54,979 bases of DNA, from the NCBI RefSeq assembly GCF_000956535.1, contig NZ_JYIY01000063.1:1-54979 (forward strand). Reading direction: 5' to 3'. This document shows, one piece after another, positions 45,417 through 54,979 of the stretch (position 1 is the first letter of the stretch; each line of letters opens with the position of its first letter). A model generated the notes under the pieces. That model was given only the letters and a program-made list of their open reading frames with translations, made no database searches and was not told where the DNA came from. The translations under genes were made by a program, and so were the position numbers. The DNA comes from Microbacterium ginsengisoli (GTDB taxonomy: Bacteria; Actinomycetota; Actinomycetes; Actinomycetales; Microbacteriaceae).

Positions 45417-46015
45417 GCGTCGGCCTTGGCGAGCCGCGCCGACGCGTGCGAGGACAGCTCGGTGCCCAGGGCCGCGACATCCCATGCCCACAGCAGGTGG
45501 CCGTCGACGAGCCCGTACATGCGGGTCGCGGCGGCGTAGTGCTTCGCGCCCGCTCCGCGCACGACAGCGTCGGTCGCGATGTCGATGCGCGGTCCGCGGA
45601 TCTGTCCGAGGTACAGCTCGCTGATGCCGTCGGCGTGCGCGAGCACCACCTCGATCGGGAACCCGCCTTCGGGGGTGCGCAGGACCTCCACGTCGTCGGC
45701 CGTTCGGGGCTCGGTGAGCGCGGTCGGCGGCAGCAGCCCCGGCCCGGCGTCGCCGTCGGTCGCGGGTCGCGAGAGCCGCCAGAACCCGGTCTCGGCCACG
45801 AGCGGCACGCGGGTCTCGCCCTGCAGAAGCCACGCGTGCGCGGTGTAAGTCAGCGCATCGCCGCCGTCATGGGCGAACGTCACGCGATGCTCGAACTCGC
45901 CCTCGAAACGATGACCGGATGCCTCGTAGTCGATGACACCCGTACCCTGCCAGGCTCCGATGAGCCACGACAACGGCACCAGGTCGGCGGGGAGCTCGGT
46001 CGGGATGTCGATCAC
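45413..46015 (-). CDS. Nitrobindin-like heme-binding beta-barrel protein
   Basis: 200 residues, fatty-acid-binding-protein-like barrel (formerly DUF1794). The N-terminal signature G-x-W-x-G-x-G is present (LIGAWQGTGVIDY). FEHRVTFAHDGGDALTYTAH, VAETGFWRLSRP and the C-terminal HLLWAWDVAALG are typical. In the family a ferric heme bound by a C-terminal His reacts with nitrogen oxides or peroxynitrite. GTG start at 46015. Coupled to ygfZ, which suits a shared oxidative or nitrosative-stress theme. Confidence 0.9.
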   Translation of the reverse strand: MIDIPTELPADLVPLSWLIGAWQGTGVIDYEASGHRFEGEFEHRVTFAHDGGDALTYTAHAWLLQGETRVPLVAETGFWRLSRPATDGDAGPGLLPPTALTEPRTADDVEVLRTPEGGFPIEVVLAHADGISELYLGQIRGPRIDIATDAVVRGAGAKHYAAATRMYGLVDGHLLWAWDVAALGTELSSHASARLAKADA

Positions 46016-46026
46016 GACCGACTCCG

Positions 46027-46140
46027 TCAGCGCTGGCCGCGGAAGAGGTTCTTCAGCACCACGCCCGACACGAAGACGATGGCCAGCGACGCGAGTCCGA
46101 GAAGGCCCACGAAGAACAGTTCGAGCGCGACGAGATCCAT
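46027..46140 (-). CDS. 37-residue single-helix membrane peptide
   Basis: Begins MDLVALELFFVGLLGLASLA and ends VLKNLFRGQR: one transmembrane helix with a basic cytosolic end. TAGACT (46148-46153, minus strand) ends exactly 7 bases before the ATG, the same spacing as other leaderless genes here. That makes it likely to be a real gene although very short. It lies 11 bases before the nitrobindin start on the same strand. No family recognised. Confidence 0.65.
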   Translation of the reverse strand: MDLVALELFFVGLLGLASLAIVFVSGVVLKNLFRGQR

Positions 46141-46184
46141 GCCGCCCAGTCTAGTCGCCCCCTTCGCGCCCGGCCGCGCCCTGG

Positions 46185-46472
46185 TTACGGGAAGACGGCG
46201 ACGATCGCGACGACCAGGCTTACCGCGCCCAGGATGAGGAAGCTCCCGGCGACGCTGATCGCCATGCGCTGGATGAACCGGTGCGGACGTCCGCCGACGA
46301 GCTGCACGACGAACGACAGCACGAGGCATCCGGCCAGCACCAACGCGATCCCCGCGGAACGCCAGCCGTCCGGCGCGAGGACGGACACCACGATGCCCGC
46401 CACGAGGGCCACGACCCACACGGTCACGATGCCCGCGGTCGAGCGGGGCGGCGCCAGTTCGGGAGAGCTCAC
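46185..46472 (-). CDS. Small three-helix membrane protein
   Basis: 95 residues from the GTG at 46472; GAGAAT (46479-46484) ends 6 bases before it. A longer start at 46490 would lie upstream of that box. Three hydrophobic helices ([60 protein letters not shown]). No domain recognised. It is upstream of the 37-residue peptide on the same strand and divergent from glnR. Confidence 0.75.
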   Translation of the reverse strand: MSSPELAPPRSTAGIVTVWVVALVAGIVVSVLAPDGWRSAGIALVLAGCLVLSFVVQLVGGRPHRFIQRMAISVAGSFLILGAVSLVVAIVAVFP

Positions 46473-46591
46473 GCGATCATTCTCACCCACGCGCGCTCAC
46501 GCGCGCATCCCGCACGGCGGACGCCCGCGCGAGCCGCGCCCTCGAAGCGCCTAGGATTGGGGCACACGTGGCCGCAGGGCCGGGAGGTTGC

Positions 46592-47290
46592 ATGGCACAG
46601 CTGCTCATCTTGAGTTCGGCGCAGGGCAGTACGCCCATCTTGCCGTCCCTCGAGCTGCTGAGCCACCGCACCCGGCAGATCCCCGCCGAGCCCGCCCAGC
46701 TCGTGAACGCCCCGAGCGCGGACGTGGTGTTCGTCGACGCGCGATCCGACCTCGTCGGCGCGAAGTCGCTGTGCAAGATCCTGACGACGACCGGACTCGA
46801 CGCTCCGCTCATCCTCATCGTGACCGAGGGCGGACTCACCGCCGTCTCGACGGACTGGGGAGTGGATGATGTGATCCTCGTGACCGCCGGACCCGCCGAG
46901 GTCGATGCGCGCATCCGCCTCGCGATCGGCCGGCTCTCCAAGGATCAGGTTTCCTCGCGCATCCAGACCTCCGGCATCACGATCGACGAATCCTCCTACT
47001 CGGCGAAGGTGCACGGCAAGCCGCTCGATCTCACCTACAAGGAGTTCCAGCTGCTGCACTTCTTCGCGACCCACCCGTCGCGGGTGTTCACGCGCGAGCA
47101 GCTGCTCAGCGAGGTCTGGGGCTACGACTACTTCGGCGGCACCCGCACCGTCGACGTGCACGTGAGACGTCTGCGCGCGAAGCTCGGCGACCTCGAACAG
47201 CTCATCGGCACGGTGCGCAACGTCGGATACCGCTTCAACGTGTACGAAGACGACCAGCTGCCCGCGACGGCGCCGGGCGCCCGCGCGTAG
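46592..47290 (+). CDS. glnR: Nitrogen regulator GlnR (orphan OmpR-type)
   Basis: 232 residues. The receiver is atypical: D49 ([19 protein letters not shown]) is kept but the N-terminal acidic pair and the usual Lys are missing, as in GlnR, which works as an unphosphorylated dimer. [20 protein letters not shown] and [20 protein letters not shown] are close to Streptomyces GlnR, and the winged helix [20 protein letters not shown] is family-typical. No kinase partner is adjacent. The ATG at 46592 has GGGAGG upstream; TAGGAT at 46551-46556 is the likely -10. It controls nitrogen-assimilation genes and sits directly before ppk. Confidence 0.93.
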   Translation: MAQLLILSSAQGSTPILPSLELLSHRTRQIPAEPAQLVNAPSADVVFVDARSDLVGAKSLCKILTTTGLDAPLILIVTEGGLTAVSTDWGVDDVILVTAGPAEVDARIRLAIGRLSKDQVSSRIQTSGITIDESSYSAKVHGKPLDLTYKEFQLLHFFATHPSRVFTREQLLSEVWGYDYFGGTRTVDVHVRRLRAKLGDLEQLIGTVRNVGYRFNVYEDDQLPATAPGARA

Positions 47291-47346
47291 CCGCGGCATC
47301 CGCTCTCGATCCGCCGCGTCCCGCTCGGACGGCCCGTCGGAAAACC

Positions 47347-47364
47347 GTTCACACGGGCGTCACC
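47347..47364 (+). promoter_or_regulatory. Probable PHO box before ppk
   Basis: GTTCACA at 47347 and CGTCACC at 47358 repeat with an 11-base period, matching GTTCACC units in the actinobacterial PHO-box model. The pair overlaps the expected -35 of a CATGAT -10 (47374-47379). It suggests RegX3 control of polyphosphate synthesis. Confidence 0.55.
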
Positions 47365-47385
47365 TCCTGCTGACATGATGAAGAG

Positions 47386-49544
<2,159 letters not shown>

Positions 49545-49548
<4 letters not shown>

Positions 49549-50480
49549 CGACGACCGTCTACGCGGCCGGCGGCGTGGTGTGGCGCCTCGTCGAGGGGCG
49601 CCTGCACATCCTGCTCATCCATCGCACGCAGTACCGCGACGTGACCCTGCCCAAGGGCAAGCTCGACCCCGGAGAGAGCCTGCTGGAGACGGCCGTGCGC
49701 GAGATCTTCGAGGAGACCGGCATCAAGGTCGCGCTCGGCGTGCCCGTCGGCGTCTCGCGCTATCACCTGCCGAGCCGGCGCGAGAAGGTCGTGCACTACT
49801 GGGCGGCAGAGGCGACGGATGCCGCGATCCGCGCGAGCGCGTTCGTGCCCAACAAGGAGATCGCGGCGCTCGAGTGGGTCACCCCGAAGCGCGCGCTCGG
49901 ATACCTCAGCTACCCGGTCGACGTCGAGATCGTCACGAAGTTCCTCGACTTCATCGATCGCGGCGTGCTGCAGACCTTCCCCGTCATCGCCCTGCGCCAC
50001 GCGAAGGCCGTCGCTCGCGAGAGCTGGAAGGGCGAGGACGCCGACCGACCCCTCACCGACCGCGGCGCGCGCCAGGCCGAGGCGCTCGTGGGGCCGCTGC
50101 GCAGCTTCGGGGTGCGACGGATCGTCTCGAGTCCGGCGGTGCGCTGCCTCGCGACCGTCGCGCCGCTCGCCGCCGCCCTCGAGCGCGACGTGCGCACGAC
50201 GCCCCTCATCAGCCAAGACCTCTGGGAGGAGGGGCGCAGCGACGCCCGCACGGTCATCGGCAAGCGGGTGCGCTCCCGCAAGCCCGCGGTGCTCTGCAGC
50301 CACGGCCCCGTGCTCCCCGACATCCTCGCCGAGCTCGCACTCGCGACGGGCACGCTGCGGGGCGCCTACCTCGGCAGCGCATCGGCGCTCCCCGTGGGCG
50401 GATTCTCGGTCGTGCACCTGTCCGCGACGAACCCCGGCGCCGGCATCGCGGCAATCGAGACGCACACCCCCGCACTCTGA
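49545..50480 (+). CDS. mutT1: MutT1-type Nudix hydrolase with histidine phosphatase domain
   Basis: 311 residues, two domains. Residues about 1-140 are a Nudix hydrolase with the complete box G-x5-E-x7-R-E-x2-E-E-x-G ([20 protein letters not shown], then TGI). Residues about 145-311 are a histidine-phosphatase domain ([17 protein letters not shown], later [16 protein letters not shown] and [13 protein letters not shown]). In mycobacterial MutT1 the pair hydrolyses 8-oxo-GTP and diadenosine polyphosphates. It overlaps the ppk stop by 4 bp, the same ppk-mutT1 pairing as in M. tuberculosis. This may link nucleotide pool cleaning to polyphosphate or phosphate metabolism. Confidence 0.92.
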
Positions 50481-50505
50481 TGCGGGCGGCGGGCGCACAG
50501 GCCGC

Positions 50506-50523
50506 GTTCACCCGTTGTTCACC
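50506..50523 (+). promoter_or_regulatory. PHO box before pstS
   Basis: Two perfect GTTCACC units at 50506 and 50517, 11 bases apart, the canonical PhoP/RegX3 direct repeat of actinobacteria. It lies about 87 bases upstream of the pstS start with a TACCGT -10-like box between. Confidence 0.88.
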
Positions 50524-50609
50524 TGTGCACCGCCGTCGCTTAAGGGCCGACGTTTACCGTCAGGCGTGCCCATGCACCGGGCACACCCGATAAACGTGAG
50601 GATTCCACA

Positions 50610-51728
50610 GTGAAGATCACCCGCATTGCGCAGGTCGGCGCCTTCGCCGCCGTTGCCGCGATCGCACTCGCAGGCTGCTCGTCGTCGGGCTCGAACGGAG
50701 GCGCCTCGGCGTCCCCTTCGGCCACCGGCGTCACCTCGACCATCGACACGACGCTCTCCGGCACCATCACCGCCGGTGGCTCGAGCGCGCAGGCCAACGC
50801 GGAGACCGCGTGGATCACGGCCTACAACGCCACCAACAAGAACGTCACGATCAACTACGACAAGTCGCAGGGCTCCGGTGGCGGTCGCACCAACTGGCTC
50901 AACGGCGCGTACGACTTTGCCGGGTCCGACGCCCCGCTGTCGGCTGACGAGACCACGAAGTCTGCCGCGCTGTGCACCGAGGGTGGCCTGAACCTGCCGA
51001 TCTACCTCGACGGCGTTTCGATCATCTTCAACGTTTCCGGCGTCACGAGCCTCAAGCTCAGCGCGACCACGATCGCCAAGATCTTCGCACTGCAGATCAC
51101 CGACTGGTCCGACCCGGCGATCACCGCTGACAACGGCACCGCACTTCCCGCCGGCCCGATCACCACGGTCGCGCGCTCGGACGGCTCCGGCACCACGCAG
51201 AACTTCACCAACTACCTCGTGGGCACCGCCCCGTCGGTGTGGACGCACAAGGCGGGCTCGAGCTGGCCGATCACCGGCAACGTGTCGCTCCAGAAGGGCA
51301 CCTCGGGCGTCGTCGGCGCCGTCAAGTCGGGTAACGGCACCATCGGCTACGCCGACCACTCGGGCATCGGCTCGCTGACGGCCGCGTCGATCATCCAGAG
51401 CGGTACTGCGATCGCGTTCTCCGCCGACGCCGTCGCCAAGACCTTCGAGGTTGCGGCGACCACGAAGTCCAACGGTGTGGCCGGCGACCTGTCGCAGGTC
51501 TTCGACTACTCGAAGCTCACCGCCGAGACCTACCCGATCCCGCTGCTCTCGTACGCGATCACCTGCACCACGTTCAAGGACGCCACGCAGGCCAAGCTCG
51601 TCAAGTCGTACCTCGGCTTCGTCGCCTCGACGCTCGGCCAGCAGGTCGCCGCGAAGAACGCCGGCTCGGCTCCGGTTCCGGACGAGATCCTGACCAAGGT
51701 TCAGGCGACCCTCGCCACCATCAAGTAA
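50610..51728 (+). CDS. pstS: Phosphate-binding lipoprotein PstS
   Basis: 372 residues from a GTG. Lipoprotein signal AFAAVAAIALAGC (Cys23), then a Ser-rich linker. The periplasmic-binding fold has phosphate-contact segments GSSAQANAETAWITAYNATN, YDKSQGSGGGRTNWLNG, FAGSDAPLSADE and VARSDGSGTTQNFTNYL. It captures phosphate for PstCAB under starvation. It uses more GTT/GCT/TCC codons than its neighbours in places, possibly reflecting high expression. A strong hairpin separates it from pstC. Confidence 0.97.
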   Translation: MKITRIAQVGAFAAVAAIALAGCSSSGSNGGASASPSATGVTSTIDTTLSGTITAGGSSAQANAETAWITAYNATNKNVTINYDKSQGSGGGRTNWLNGAYDFAGSDAPLSADETTKSAALCTEGGLNLPIYLDGVSIIFNVSGVTSLKLSATTIAKIFALQITDWSDPAITADNGTALPAGPITTVARSDGSGTTQNFTNYLVGTAPSVWTHKAGSSWPITGNVSLQKGTSGVVGAVKSGNGTIGYADHSGIGSLTAASIIQSGTAIAFSADAVAKTFEVAATTKSNGVAGDLSQVFDYSKLTAETYPIPLLSYAITCTTFKDATQAKLVKSYLGFVASTLGQQVAAKNAGSAPVPDEILTKVQATLATIK

Positions 51729-51739
51729 CACCCTTCGGC

Positions 51740-51770
51740 CCGCCCGGATCCGCTCGTCGGATCCGGGCGG
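51740..51770 (+). terminator. Hairpin between pstS and pstC
   Basis: A perfect 13-bp stem (51740-51752 with 51758-51770) around a five-base loop, 12 bases after the pstS stop. No U-run. It probably acts as a partial terminator or mRNA-stabilising end, giving more PstS than PstC, PstA and PstB. Confidence 0.75.
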
Positions 51771-51879
51771 ACTGAGTTGCCCTCCCGAGCCTGCTCGGTG
51801 GGGTGACTGAGTCCGAGCCGTTCGCATTAGTGTCGTCTTCGGAGCTCCACACGACGCCCGACCCGAGAAGGAGAACGCC

Positions 51880-51915
51880 GTGCCTCTGCGAGAAGACGAG
51901 GGAAGCCGTGGCTGA
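51880..51915 (+). CDS. Possible 11-residue mini-ORF overlapping the pstC start
   Basis: GTG at 51880 with the best Shine-Dalgarno of the region (AAGGAGAA) encodes MPLREDEGSRG and stops at 51915, just past the pstC GTG at 51908 in another frame. It could couple pstC translation to ribosomes ending here. Alternatively the AAGGAGAA serves an upstream start of pstC itself. Confidence 0.4.
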   Translation: MPLREDEGSRG

Positions 51916-52921
51916 CGCGGCGACCACCACGACCTCTCCGTCCCGATCACTGATCGGCAAGCGCCGGGCGAGCGACACCGTCTTCCTCGGACTCTCCACG
52001 GGCTCCGCGATCTCGATCATGGTGATCCTCGCCGGAGTCGCGATCTTCCTCATCATCCAGGGACTCCCCGCGATCACCGCGAACTGGAGCTCAAACCAGG
52101 ACCTAGCCGCCATCCACAACCCGCTCGGCAACGGCTGGTCGAGCTTCTGGGCGTACGTCGCGCCGTTGCTGTGGGGAAGCCTCTGGTCGGCCGTGATCGC
52201 CATGATCCTCGGCGCCCCCGTCGCGATCGGCATCGCACTGTTCATCTCGCACTATGCCCCGCGCCGGCTCGCCGGGGTGCTCGGCTACATCGTCGATCTG
52301 CTCGCCGCAGTCCCCTCGATCGTGTTCGGCCTCTGGGGCATCATCGTCATCCGCCCGTTCCTCCTGCCGCTGTCGCAGTTCTTGAACGAGTACTTCGGCT
52401 GGATCCCGCTGTTCAGCGGACAGGTCACTTCGACGGGCTCCACGATGCTCGCCGGTGGCGTGGTGCTGGCGGTGATGATCCTCCCGATCGTCACATCGAT
52501 CACCCGTGAGATCTTCCTGCAGACGCCGCGCCTCCACGAAGAGGCAGCCCTCGCTCTCGGCGCGACCCGCTGGGAAATGATCCGCCTGTCGGTCCTTCCC
52601 TACGCGCGCAGCGGCATGGTCTCAGCGACCCTCCTCGGGCTCGGCCGGGCGCTCGGCGAGACGATGGCGATCGCCCTCATCATCTCCCCCGCCCTCCTGT
52701 TCTCGGTGCAACTGCTCACCGACGGCTACAACTCGCAGACGATCGCCGCGAACATCGCGCTGAACTTCCCGATCTCGTCCGGCATCCAGCGCTCCGCGCT
52801 CATCGGCACGGGCCTGATGCTGTTCGTCGTCTCCCTCGCCGTCAACATGCTCGCGCGCTACATCATCGCCGCGACCGGTCCCGGCGCGAAGGGCCGCAAG
52901 AAGAAGGGGAAGCGCTCGTGA
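51908..52921 (+). CDS. pstC: Phosphate ABC permease PstC
   Basis: 337 residues, six transmembrane helices. Starts MADAATTTTSPSRSLIGKRR, then the first helix (SIMVILAGVAIFLIIQGLPA) and the permease core with the EAA loop region (EEAALALGATRWEMIRLSVL) that contacts PstB, and GLGRALGETMAIALI. I use the GTG at 51908; the frame is open back to 51803 but that text includes the non-coding leader. Its stop overlaps the pstA start (GTGA). Confidence 0.93.
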   Translation: MADAATTTTSPSRSLIGKRRASDTVFLGLSTGSAISIMVILAGVAIFLIIQGLPAITANWSSNQDLAAIHNPLGNGWSSFWAYVAPLLWGSLWSAVIAMILGAPVAIGIALFISHYAPRRLAGVLGYIVDLLAAVPSIVFGLWGIIVIRPFLLPLSQFLNEYFGWIPLFSGQVTSTGSTMLAGGVVLAVMILPIVTSITREIFLQTPRLHEEAALALGATRWEMIRLSVLPYARSGMVSATLLGLGRALGETMAIALIISPALLFSVQLLTDGYNSQTIAANIALNFPISSGIQRSALIGTGLMLFVVSLAVNMLARYIIAATGPGAKGRKKKGKRS

Positions 52922-54009
52922 CCACCTCCACCCCCGCCCCCTTGACCCGCGCACCCGGCCTCACCAGCGGACAGCTCCCCCGTTTCTCCGAGCCGATCGG
53001 CGTGGTGATCGCCCTCGTCATCTCGGCCGGGGTCATCGCCCTCCTCGCCCCGTTCAACATCGCGCTGTGGCTGGTGCTCACGGCGGTGCTCTACCTCGCC
53101 GGCATCGGCGTGGCATCCACCATCGTCGAGAACCGCCGGAAGGCGACCGATCGGGTCGTCCGCGGACTCGTGACGAGCGCCTTCGTGCTGGCCGTCGCGC
53201 CGCTCATCTCCACGCTGTGGACCGTCGTCTCCCAGGGCATCGGGGTGCTCAGCTGGAGCTTCATCACCCAGACCGGCGGCACGAGGTTCGACCCCGACAC
53301 CCTGTCGGTGGTGGCCACGCCCGGCGCCCTGCAGGCCGTCGTCGGAACCCTGATCATCACCGGCATCGCCGCGCTCATCTCGGTTCCCATCGGCATCCTG
53401 ACCGCGGTCTACCTCGTCGAGTACGCGCAGCCGAACAACCCGCTGCGGCGCATGATCACGTTCCTGGTCGACGTGATGACCGGCATCCCGTCGATCGTCG
53501 CCGGTCTGTTCGCCTTCTCGCTGTTCTCGCTCATCGTCGGCCCGAAGGCGTTCAGCGGCTTCTCCGCATCGATCGCGCTGTGCGTGCTGATGATCCCGAT
53601 CGTCGTGCGCTCGACCGAGGAGATGCTGCGACTCGTCCCGAGCGAGCTGCGCGAGGCATCCCTCGCACTCGGTGTTCCCCGGTCCACGACGATCGTCAAG
53701 ATCGTGCTGCGCACCGCGGCGAGCGGCATCGTCACCGGTGTGGTGCTTGCCGTGGCCCGTGTGGTCGGCGAGACCGCGCCGATCTTCATCGCGGCGAGCT
53801 TCACCGACAACTTCAACGCGAACCCGTTCGACGGACCGATGCAGACCCTGCCCGTCATGGCGTACACCGCCTACAGCTTCCCCGGCCAGGACATCGCCGC
53901 CTCGCAGGCGCAGTCGTGGGGCGCCGCCCTGCTGCTGGTCATCCTCGTCGTCATCTTCAACCTCATCGCCCGCATCGTCGCGACCATGTTCGCGCCGAAG
54001 TCCCGCTGA
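52918..54009 (+). CDS. pstA: Phosphate ABC permease PstA
   Basis: 363 residues from a GTG overlapping the pstC stop. It has six or more transmembrane helices and is somewhat longer than E. coli PstA because of an N-terminal extension with two extra hydrophobic segments (VVIALVISAGVIALLAPF and LWLVLTAVLYLAGIGVAS). The EAA loop is LREASLALGVPRSTTIVKIV. PYQ-type family segments TAVYLVEYAQPNNPLRR and GIPSIVAGLFAFSLF are present. Forms the channel with PstC. Confidence 0.96.
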   Translation: MTTSTPAPLTRAPGLTSGQLPRFSEPIGVVIALVISAGVIALLAPFNIALWLVLTAVLYLAGIGVASTIVENRRKATDRVVRGLVTSAFVLAVAPLISTLWTVVSQGIGVLSWSFITQTGGTRFDPDTLSVVATPGALQAVVGTLIITGIAALISVPIGILTAVYLVEYAQPNNPLRRMITFLVDVMTGIPSIVAGLFAFSLFSLIVGPKAFSGFSASIALCVLMIPIVVRSTEEMLRLVPSELREASLALGVPRSTTIVKIVLRTAASGIVTGVVLAVARVVGETAPIFIAASFTDNFNANPFDGPMQTLPVMAYTAYSFPGQDIAASQAQSWGAALLLVILVVIFNLIARIVATMFAPKSR

Positions 54010-54024
54010 TCAAGGAGCCCCCAG

Positions 54025-54804
54025 GTGTCCAAGCGCATCGAGGTCGAGGACCTCAACGTCTACTACGGCGACTTCCTCGCTGTCGAAGGGGTCTCGATGA
54101 ACATCGAGCCCCGCACCGTGACCGCCTTCATCGGCCCGTCGGGATGCGGCAAGTCCACGTTCCTGCGCACGCTGAACCGCATGCACGAGGTCATCCCCGG
54201 CGCCCGCGTCGAGGGCTCGGTGCTCGTCGACGGTGAGGACCTCTACGCCCCCGGCGTCGACCCGGTGCTCGTGCGCCGTCAGGTCGGTATGGTCTTCCAG
54301 CGTCCGAACCCGTTCCCCACGATGTCGATCAAGGAGAACGTGCTCGCGGGTGTGCGCCTGAACAACAAGCGCATCTCGAAGAGCGACGCCGACGCTCTGG
54401 TCGAGCAGTCGCTGCGCGGCGCGAACCTCTGGGAAGAGGTCAAGGATCGCCTCGACAAGCCGGGCGCAGGACTGTCGGGCGGCCAGCAGCAGCGACTGTG
54501 CATCGCCCGCACGATCGCCGTCTCCCCCGATGTCGTGCTGATGGATGAGCCGTGCTCGGCGCTCGACCCGATCTCGACCTACGCGATCGAAGAGCTGATC
54601 GAGGAGCTCAAGAACGAGTTCACGATCGTGATCGTGACCCACAACATGCAGCAGGCCTCGCGCGTGAGCGACAAGACGGCCTTCTTCAACATCGCCGGCA
54701 CCGGCAAGCCCGGCAAGCTCATCGAGTTCGCCGAGACCGGAACGATCTTCACCAACCCCACCCAGAAGGCGACCGAGGACTACGTCTCGGGCCGCTTCGG
54801 GTGA
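54025..54804 (+). CDS. pstB: Phosphate ABC ATPase PstB
   Basis: 259 residues from a GTG with AAGGAG upstream. Walker A GPSGCGKS (37-44), Q-loop [19 protein letters not shown], signature [14 protein letters not shown], Walker [14 protein letters not shown] and switch IVTHNMQQA. The PNPFP motif and the C-terminal [20 protein letters not shown] mark PstB. Last gene of pstSCAB; followed by a terminator hairpin. Confidence 0.98.
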   Translation: MSKRIEVEDLNVYYGDFLAVEGVSMNIEPRTVTAFIGPSGCGKSTFLRTLNRMHEVIPGARVEGSVLVDGEDLYAPGVDPVLVRRQVGMVFQRPNPFPTMSIKENVLAGVRLNNKRISKSDADALVEQSLRGANLWEEVKDRLDKPGAGLSGGQQQRLCIARTIAVSPDVVLMDEPCSALDPISTYAIEELIEELKNEFTIVIVTHNMQQASRVSDKTAFFNIAGTGKPGKLIEFAETGTIFTNPTQKATEDYVSGRFG

Positions 54805-54826
54805 GCACAGCCGCGGTGGTGCGCGG

Positions 54827-54857
54827 GAGGGGGCGGATGCGAGGCATCCGCCCCCTC
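54827..54857 (+). terminator. Terminator hairpin after pstB
   Basis: A perfect 14-bp stem (54827-54840 with 54844-54857) around the loop GAG, containing GGATGC/GCATCC arms, 23 bases after the pstB stop. Ends the pst operon. Confidence 0.85.
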
Positions 54858-54979
54858 TGCGCGTTCGGGCAGGGCTGTGGTGTCCGGCCGGTTGGACGGC
54901 CTGCCCCCGGACGCTCTCCCCCACTTCCTCTCGACTCGCCGCCTCTGCCCACGCCCCCTCTCCCCACGCCCTGTCGCTC
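54858..54979. other. Unassigned end of window
   Basis: 122 bases of GC-rich, C-rich sequence after the pst terminator. Open frames exist on the minus strand but have no start context or recognisable product. I see no gene here. Confidence 0.5.

Noticed and set aside
51803..51907. N-terminal extension of PstC to 51803
   Set aside because: It would add a non-conserved stretch with cysteines and include the leader with the AAGGAGAA site; the GTG at 51908 gives a family-like start.
54749..54967. 72-codon minus-strand ORF at the window end
   Set aside because: Arg/Gly/Pro-rich shadow overlapping the pstB 3' end and its terminator; no support.

Overview
The window is high-GC DNA (G or C at most third codon positions) with actinobacterial gene order throughout. 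I read it as a chromosomal segment of a Microbacteriaceae member, probably Microbacterium or a close relative. The pointers are a CarD-IspD/F-CysS-RlmB cluster beside an LpqE-like lipoprotein and SenX3-RegX3, a GlnR-Ppk-MutT1 order as in mycobacteria, a GroEL without an adjacent GroES and with a CIRCE operator, DUF3027, DUF3263, DUF4032, DUF2332 and WXG100 proteins, and an ImuA'-ImuB-DnaE2 mutasome. I see no insertion sequence, prophage, CRISPR array or tRNA-borne island. Nearly every base lies in a gene, and many neighbours overlap by 4 bp (ATGA or GTGA).

Layout. 1-4967: SOS mutagenesis operon (imuA', imuB, dnaE2, the last cut by the window edge) behind a LexA box. 5068-6534: EamA exporter divergent from a MarR regulator across a perfect 20-bp operator. 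6607-9282: HNH nuclease with an upstream leader peptide and terminator, an M23 peptidase and a DtxR/IdeR regulator. 9416-12638: serC, an SRPBCC protein, a DUF3027 protein with a very acidic tail, a long cold-shock protein and a small membrane protein. 12642-19015: helicase-associated protein plus XPB helicase, an OmpR-type two-component system and a WXG100 protein. 19113-23177: groEL with CIRCE, a cold-shock protein, LytR_C, DUF3263 and DUF2332 proteins. 23252-29014: msrB, nitroreductase, YdcZ-type transporter, lipoprotein, alkyl sulfatase, tRNA-Thr(TGT) and a DsbA-like protein without its cysteines. 29283-36322: sugar-ABC ATPase, DUF4032 kinase-like protein, NAD(P)-binding protein, rlmB-cysS, a second EamA exporter and an acetyltransferase. 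36339-42322: ispDF, carD, LpqE-like lipoprotein, regX3-senX3, phoU and gpmA. 42377-46472: methyltransferase, FUSC protein, YgfZ, nitrobindin and two small membrane proteins. 46592-54857: glnR, ppk, mutT1 and the pstSCAB operon.

The clearest functional theme is phosphate. The sensor-regulator pair SenX3-RegX3, PhoU, polyphosphate kinase and the high-affinity Pst transporter all lie within about 16 kb. Direct 11-bp repeats of the PHO-box type stand before pstS and, less perfectly, before ppk and phoU. GlnR, the nitrogen regulator, sits directly upstream of ppk.

Two features run through the whole window. Many genes look leaderless, with a TANNNT-like -10 hexamer ending 6-8 bases before the start codon. 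The heptamer GGATGCC/GGCATCC is very frequent on both strands, often at the cost of otherwise rare codons. Fused back to back it gives the 16-bp palindrome GGATGCCGCGGCATCC. The most interesting local items are the leader peptide/terminator before the HNH gene, the cysteine-less DsbA-like protein, the acidic-tailed DUF3027 protein and the hairpin plus mini-ORF between pstS and pstC. Nothing here is a clear new defence or biosynthetic system.
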